From assembly GCA_029335875.2 (NCBI GenBank), contig JARJMZ020000010.1, forward strand, positions 50,675 through 114,674: 64,000 nucleotides of DNA. Direction: 5' to 3'. This document shows positions 60,935-64,000 of the stretch, piece after piece (positions within the stretch are counted from its first letter, which is position 1; the number at the start of each line of letters is the position of its first letter). Made by a program: the position numbers and the translations under genes. Under the pieces are notes generated by a model. The model ran no database searches and was not told the origin of the DNA. It was given only the letters and a program-made list of their open reading frames with translations. The stretch comes from Thermoprotei archaeon (GTDB lineage Archaea; Thermoproteota; Thermoprotei_A; Sulfolobales; Acidilobaceae).

Positions 60935-61375
60935 TTGGATAGAGCCTCACTATACCTGGCTATGGTACTAGCGTTACTAAGAGTAGAGGAGGGCGTTGCC
61001 TTCTCTAGAGCTGTGGGCGCTAACCTTGAAGGGTGCGATGTGGGGGCTCTTAAAGCATCTCTCCTGAGAGTAGACTATGACCCTGTGACTCGCAGCCTAC
61101 TACCCAAGGCTATAACTGAGTTCTATGAGGAGGCGGGCTTTGAAGCCCTGGAGGAGCCTGATAGCTTGGTGACAATGTTGGCGTTTATGGCTCAGCTCAC
61201 GAAAAACGAAGATGTAGAGTCGATTAAAAGGCAGCATAGGTTTCTCAGAGTGCACCTCATCCCAACGCTAGCTCGAGCTGTGGAAATATGTGAGGGCTTA
61301 AAACAGTTTCTAGAGATAATAATAGAGGATGCGGAAAGTATCAAACAAGAGTTAATAGCTGAGCCTAAAGTATAA
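60935..61375 (+). CDS. Probable TorD-like molybdoenzyme maturation chaperone
   Basis: The 146-residue product is almost entirely helical. It contains RQHRFLRVHLIPTLARAVEI, a HLIP-type helix similar to the conserved region of TorD/DmsD chaperones, and ends in an acidic tail. These chaperones bind the Tat signal of a molybdenum enzyme until its cofactor is inserted. Position directly upstream of the ferredoxin, NrfD and molybdoenzyme genes supports this reading more than sequence alone. TTG 60935 follows GGTGGAG. Confidence 0.55.
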   Translation: MDRASLYLAMVLALLRVEEGVAFSRAVGANLEGCDVGALKASLLRVDYDPVTRSLLPKAITEFYEEAGFEALEEPDSLVTMLAFMAQLTKNEDVESIKRQHRFLRVHLIPTLARAVEICEGLKQFLEIIIEDAESIKQELIAEPKV

Positions 61376-61473
61376 TAAAATTTAGGATCTATACTATTTT
61401 TACATTAACAAATATATATATATATAATTTTTAAGTGTAGTTTTTGATTGTTAAAGTTAGTAAGGTGACGGTC

Positions 61474-62130
61474 TTGACCCAGGCTATTTCCCGGCGTGAA
61501 GCTATCAAGACCTTGGCTAAATCTGCTGTCGCCCTCACTGTTTCCCTCGCCGCTGTTAAGAGTGAGGCTTCCGGGGGCGGGCGTAGGTGGGCCATGTATT
61601 TTGATGTTAGTAAGTGTTATGGTTGCATGGCGTGCGTTGTTGCTTGTGCTTCTGAGAATAACGTGCCTATAGGGTCTTTCAGGACTTGGATTGAGAGGCA
61701 TGTTATGGGCGATGGTGTCATAGTGTTCGTTCCTAAACAGTGTAACCACTGCGACAACGCTCCCTGCGTTATGCCGTGCCCTACGGGGGCTACCTTCAAG
61801 ACTAAGGATGGCCTAGTCCTCATGAATGACGATCTCTGTATAGGTTGTGGCGCGTGCATACAGGCTTGTCCCTACGGAGCTAGATACTTTAACCCTATAA
61901 AAGGTGTTGTTGATAAGTGCACGTTCTGCAATCACAGGATATATAATGGTCTTCTACCGGCGTGCGTAGAGGCTTGCCCTACTGGAGCTAGAGTTTTCGG
62001 GGACATTAACGACCCGGAGTCTGTGATATCTAAAATCTTAGCTAAGACGCCAACACAAAGGCTCAAACTAGAGACTGGAGCGGAGCCAATGATATTCTAC
62101 AGGGACCTCCCGGAGGTGGCTAACAGATGA
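61474..62130 (+). CDS. Iron-sulfur subunit of molybdoenzyme (TtrB/PsrB-like), Tat-type signal
   Basis: The product has an N-terminal twin-arginine-like signal (QAISRREAIKTLAKSAVALT) and four cysteine clusters binding 4Fe-4S centres: CYGCMACVVAC, CNHCDNAPCVMPC, CIGCGACIQAC and CTFC with CVEAC. It is the electron-transfer subunit of CISM-type respiratory enzymes. The frame extends to TTG 61444, but AAGGTGAC just before TTG 61474 makes that start more likely. It is followed by the NrfD gene with a 4-base overlap. Confidence 0.9.
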   Translation: MTQAISRREAIKTLAKSAVALTVSLAAVKSEASGGGRRWAMYFDVSKCYGCMACVVACASENNVPIGSFRTWIERHVMGDGVIVFVPKQCNHCDNAPCVMPCPTGATFKTKDGLVLMNDDLCIGCGACIQACPYGARYFNPIKGVVDKCTFCNHRIYNGLLPACVEACPTGARVFGDINDPESVISKILAKTPTQRLKLETGAEPMIFYRDLPEVANR

Positions 62131-63257
62131 GCTACCCGGAGTACACTTCAGGCTACTGGTACCCTAATAACTTCGCCGAGCCAATCATATGGATGCCAGT
62201 GGTCTTCGCATATTCACTAATGATATCAGGTTCAATCCTGCTATTCATAGCATATCTCGCATACATACTTAATATAATGAGGAAGCTAATGTCACTCATG
62301 CTAATAGTTGGACTTTCAATGTTCCTAGTGATACTCATAGGGCCACTAGCAGACTTAAGAGCGCCGGATAACGCGTGGAAGATGATCGTAGGACCTCGGA
62401 TCCTGCCTAGCGACGCTAATCCAGGCTTCTCTCTAATAGCCTTCCAGGGCGCTATTGCATGGCCTCTAGCAGCTCTCATATCTATAGTCTTCGTTCTACT
62501 ATACTTCTCTTACCCTCTACATCTTAGGTATGTGGAGACAGGGAACCCTGTATATAGGATATTATCTTTAGGAGTGTCTGATGAGAGGAAATATGCGGCT
62601 TTAGAGAAACCTCTTAAGATACTGGCTTTTATAGGCTCTCTAGCGCTATTAACGTGGCTTGTATATCCCGCTACGCTTTTCATGCAGACATTTAATTTTG
62701 TGTGGGCTAATTCGATGGCGCTCCCATTCATTTTCTTTGCTGAGGAGATTTTAATGGACATCGGCATAATAGTGTTGGGTATATGGATCCTTAAAGCTTT
62801 CAAGCCCGAGTTTAACGCTGTAAAGCCTTTCATAGCTATTATTGCCATAGTATCGGCAGCCTCAATAGTCTCTCTACTTATACAGGTTGGAACATGGTAT
62901 TTCAAGTTTGGAGGCTCGCCCTACTATACAGCTTTCACTCACCTCTACAGCTTTATAAGCTTAGCCTTAATCCTATACCTCATAGCTTTCGCATCTTCCA
63001 TCATATCAACCCGCTATATTTCCCTATCTATAATAGCCTCCCTAGCTGGAATCCTCGGAGTTATGGTTAGTAGGTGGAACTTCGTTGTTAAGGCTCAAGA
63101 AGTTTCCGTTACTGGGCTGGGTGTTGTAGAGGCTCACATCCCCCTCATCGAGTACGCTTTAATAGCCGGCATTTTCAGCATAGGCATATTCCTCATAATA
63201 GTGCTGGGCTCAGTGTTCCCCGTGGGCTTTGAATTTAAGAGGGGTGAGGGCTTGTGA
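62127..63257 (+). CDS. NrfD/PsrC/TtrC-like membrane anchor subunit
   Basis: The 376-residue product has nine or ten membrane helices, starting with WYPNNFAEPIIWMPVVFAYS. It carries the NrfD-like pattern of paired helices that bind quinol at the outer face. It anchors the iron-sulfur and catalytic subunits and exchanges electrons with the quinone pool. It overlaps the upstream gene at ATGA and the downstream gene at GTGA, so the three are one translational unit. Order B-C-A equals that of ttrBCA. Confidence 0.87.
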   Translation: MSYPEYTSGYWYPNNFAEPIIWMPVVFAYSLMISGSILLFIAYLAYILNIMRKLMSLMLIVGLSMFLVILIGPLADLRAPDNAWKMIVGPRILPSDANPGFSLIAFQGAIAWPLAALISIVFVLLYFSYPLHLRYVETGNPVYRILSLGVSDERKYAALEKPLKILAFIGSLALLTWLVYPATLFMQTFNFVWANSMALPFIFFAEEILMDIGIIVLGIWILKAFKPEFNAVKPFIAIIAIVSAASIVSLLIQVGTWYFKFGGSPYYTAFTHLYSFISLALILYLIAFASSIISTRYISLSIIASLAGILGVMVSRWNFVVKAQEVSVTGLGVVEAHIPLIEYALIAGIFSIGIFLIIVLGSVFPVGFEFKRGEGL

Positions 63258-64000
63258 GTGTGAGGATTAGTAGGAGGACCTATATTAAGGGGGCTCTAGC
63301 TGCGGCGTCCCTAGCGATCTTCCTAGGAAGCTATTGGAAAGTCGCAGACAAGATTGTCAGGCCCAAGAGGCAATTATATGGCCCCGACCCCCAGTTTGGC
63401 GACGAGGTAAGATATGTTCACTCAACATGCCTAGGCTGCAATGTCAGGTGTGGTATTAGAGCGCGCATAGTGAAATATGGAGATGTTGAGGTTATAGAGG
63501 GGATAGCGGGTAACCCTTACCATCCATATAATAGAGCTATGTCCTTTGAGAAGCAAACTGAAAGATACGAACACCTACCATATGACACGCCAGTTAAAGT
63601 AGCAGTGGAGAAGTGGAGCGGCACACTATGCCCCAGAGGGGTTGACGGCATACACTATGTGTACGACCCCTACAGGGTCCTCAAACCCTTGAGGAGGGCT
63701 GGCCCTAGGGGTAGCGGTAAGTGGAAAGCTATAAGCTGGGATGAGCTTATAAAATGCGTGGTTGAAGGCTGCGAGATACCTGAGACTGGGGAGAAGCTCC
63801 CCGGACTTAAAGAGTTCTTCGTCTACGGGAAGCTTAGAGATGCCGGCTTCGAAGACCCTAATAAAATACTTTCAGAAATGAAGAAGGATGCTGACGCTAT
63901 AATGGGTATAGCCAAGGATATGAATAAGACTTATGACGACCTGGTTAAAGCCCTGGAAGACTTTAAAGCTAAATGGTCCAAGATCCTGGGCGAGAAAGGG
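63254..64000 (+). CDS. Molybdopterin oxidoreductase catalytic subunit (TtrA-like), 3' end outside window
   Basis: About 249 N-terminal residues are visible. GTG 63254 overlaps the NrfD stop. A Tat signal (ISRRTYIKGALAAASLAIFL) is followed by the 4Fe-4S motif STCLGCNVRCG and the fourth Cys in TLCPRGVDGIHYVYDPYRV, then LRRAGPRGSGKWKAISWDEL. This matches the DMSO-reductase superfamily near tetrathionate, arsenate and selenate reductases. The GNPYHPYN and GPRGSGKW segments plus gene order point to a tetrathionate reductase-like enzyme. The exact acceptor cannot be settled without the rest. Confidence 0.88.
   Translation, partial: MSVRISRRTYIKGALAAASLAIFLGSYWKVADKIVRPKRQLYGPDPQFGDEVRYVHSTCLGCNVRCGIRARIVKYGDVEVIEGIAGNPYHPYNRAMSFEKQTERYEHLPYDTPVKVAVEKWSGTLCPRGVDGIHYVYDPYRVLKPLRRAGPRGSGKWKAISWDELIKCVVEGCEIPETGEKLPGLKEFFVYGKLRDAGFEDPNKILSEMKKDADAIMGIAKDMNKTYDDLVKALEDFKAKWSKILGEKG

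Noticed and set aside
1..64000. CRISPR array, rRNA, SRP RNA or RNase P RNA
   Set aside because: No regularly spaced repeats and no diagnostic RNA motifs were seen on either strand, although RNase P proteins are encoded.

Overview
The window reads as chromosomal DNA of a thermophilic or hyperthermophilic archaeon of the Thermoproteota (crenarchaeal type). The evidence is: an archaeal proteasome-SBDS-exosome operon; archaeal or eukaryote-like ribosomal proteins (S3Ae, L15e, L10e, L37Ae, P-stalk L10/L12); aIF1A, NMD3, Rio1, Clp1 and AGOG; many GTG and TTG starts; AGG-rich Arg usage; TATA-type promoters; and very tight packing with overlapping stops. I cannot name the genus from sequence alone. 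There is no rRNA and no CRISPR array; I see one tRNA gene.

Layout. 1-5.2 kb: a partial thiolase, a membrane protein, an SCP2-type lipid carrier, a THUMP protein, thioredoxin, nicotinate phosphoribosyltransferase and an archaeal riboflavin-pathway reductase. 5.2-5.7 kb: gene-poor, with a decayed reading frame. 5.7-15.8 kb: information-processing genes, namely KEOPS Pcc1, a degenerate DHH/RecJ-like (Cdc45-like) protein, S3Ae, a sugar nucleotidylyltransferase, L15e, an RNA-binding protein, RNase P p30, YchF-type GTPase, a KaiC-like ATPase, RNase P Pop5, a tRNA thiolase and L10e. 16-18.7 kb: divergent tatC and moeA. 18.7-24.4 kb: a CBS protein, then L11 (C-terminal half only), L1, L10, L12 and AlaRS. 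25.2-27.7 kb: a BNR-repeat surface protein interrupted by one in-frame TGA. 27.7-29.4 kb: acyl-CoA synthetase, then tRNA-Ala(CGC). 29.6-33.7 kb: L37Ae, Rrp42, Rrp41, Rrp4, SBDS and PsmA on the minus strand. 33.8-45 kb: a site-2 protease with a 37-codon membrane ORF beside it, a nucleotidyltransferase, asparaginase, dUTPase, DUF211, a thioesterase, AGOG, an M20 peptidase, a class V aminotransferase and a geranylgeranyl-reductase-like flavoprotein. 46-58 kb: an E1-like protein, HDAC-like hydrolase, MFS transporter, SAM hydrolase, enoyl-CoA hydratase, the KH/Rio1/aIF1A/NMD3 cluster, PGI/PMI and Clp1, with three copies of a diverged ~100-220 bp element between genes. 58.4-64 kb: a surface phosphodiesterase, then a TorD-like/TtrB/TtrC/TtrA-like molybdoenzyme operon running off the end.

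How the genes fit together. Most of the window builds, modifies or degrades RNA and protein. TatC and MoeA plausibly serve the Tat-exported molybdoenzyme at the right end, whose B-C-A order and NrfD subunit suggest respiration of a sulfur oxyanion or a related acceptor. Thiolase, SCP2, acyl-CoA synthetase, thioesterase and enoyl-CoA hydratase hint at CoA-thioester or fatty-acid metabolism.

The least ordinary signals are: three intergenic copies of an element that looks like the 3' end of an IS605-type tnpB with its omega-RNA; an L11 gene lacking its N-terminal domain although it has its own promoter; a Trp-to-TGA change in an otherwise open surface-protein gene; and a Pop5 ORF with a membrane-like N-terminal segment.
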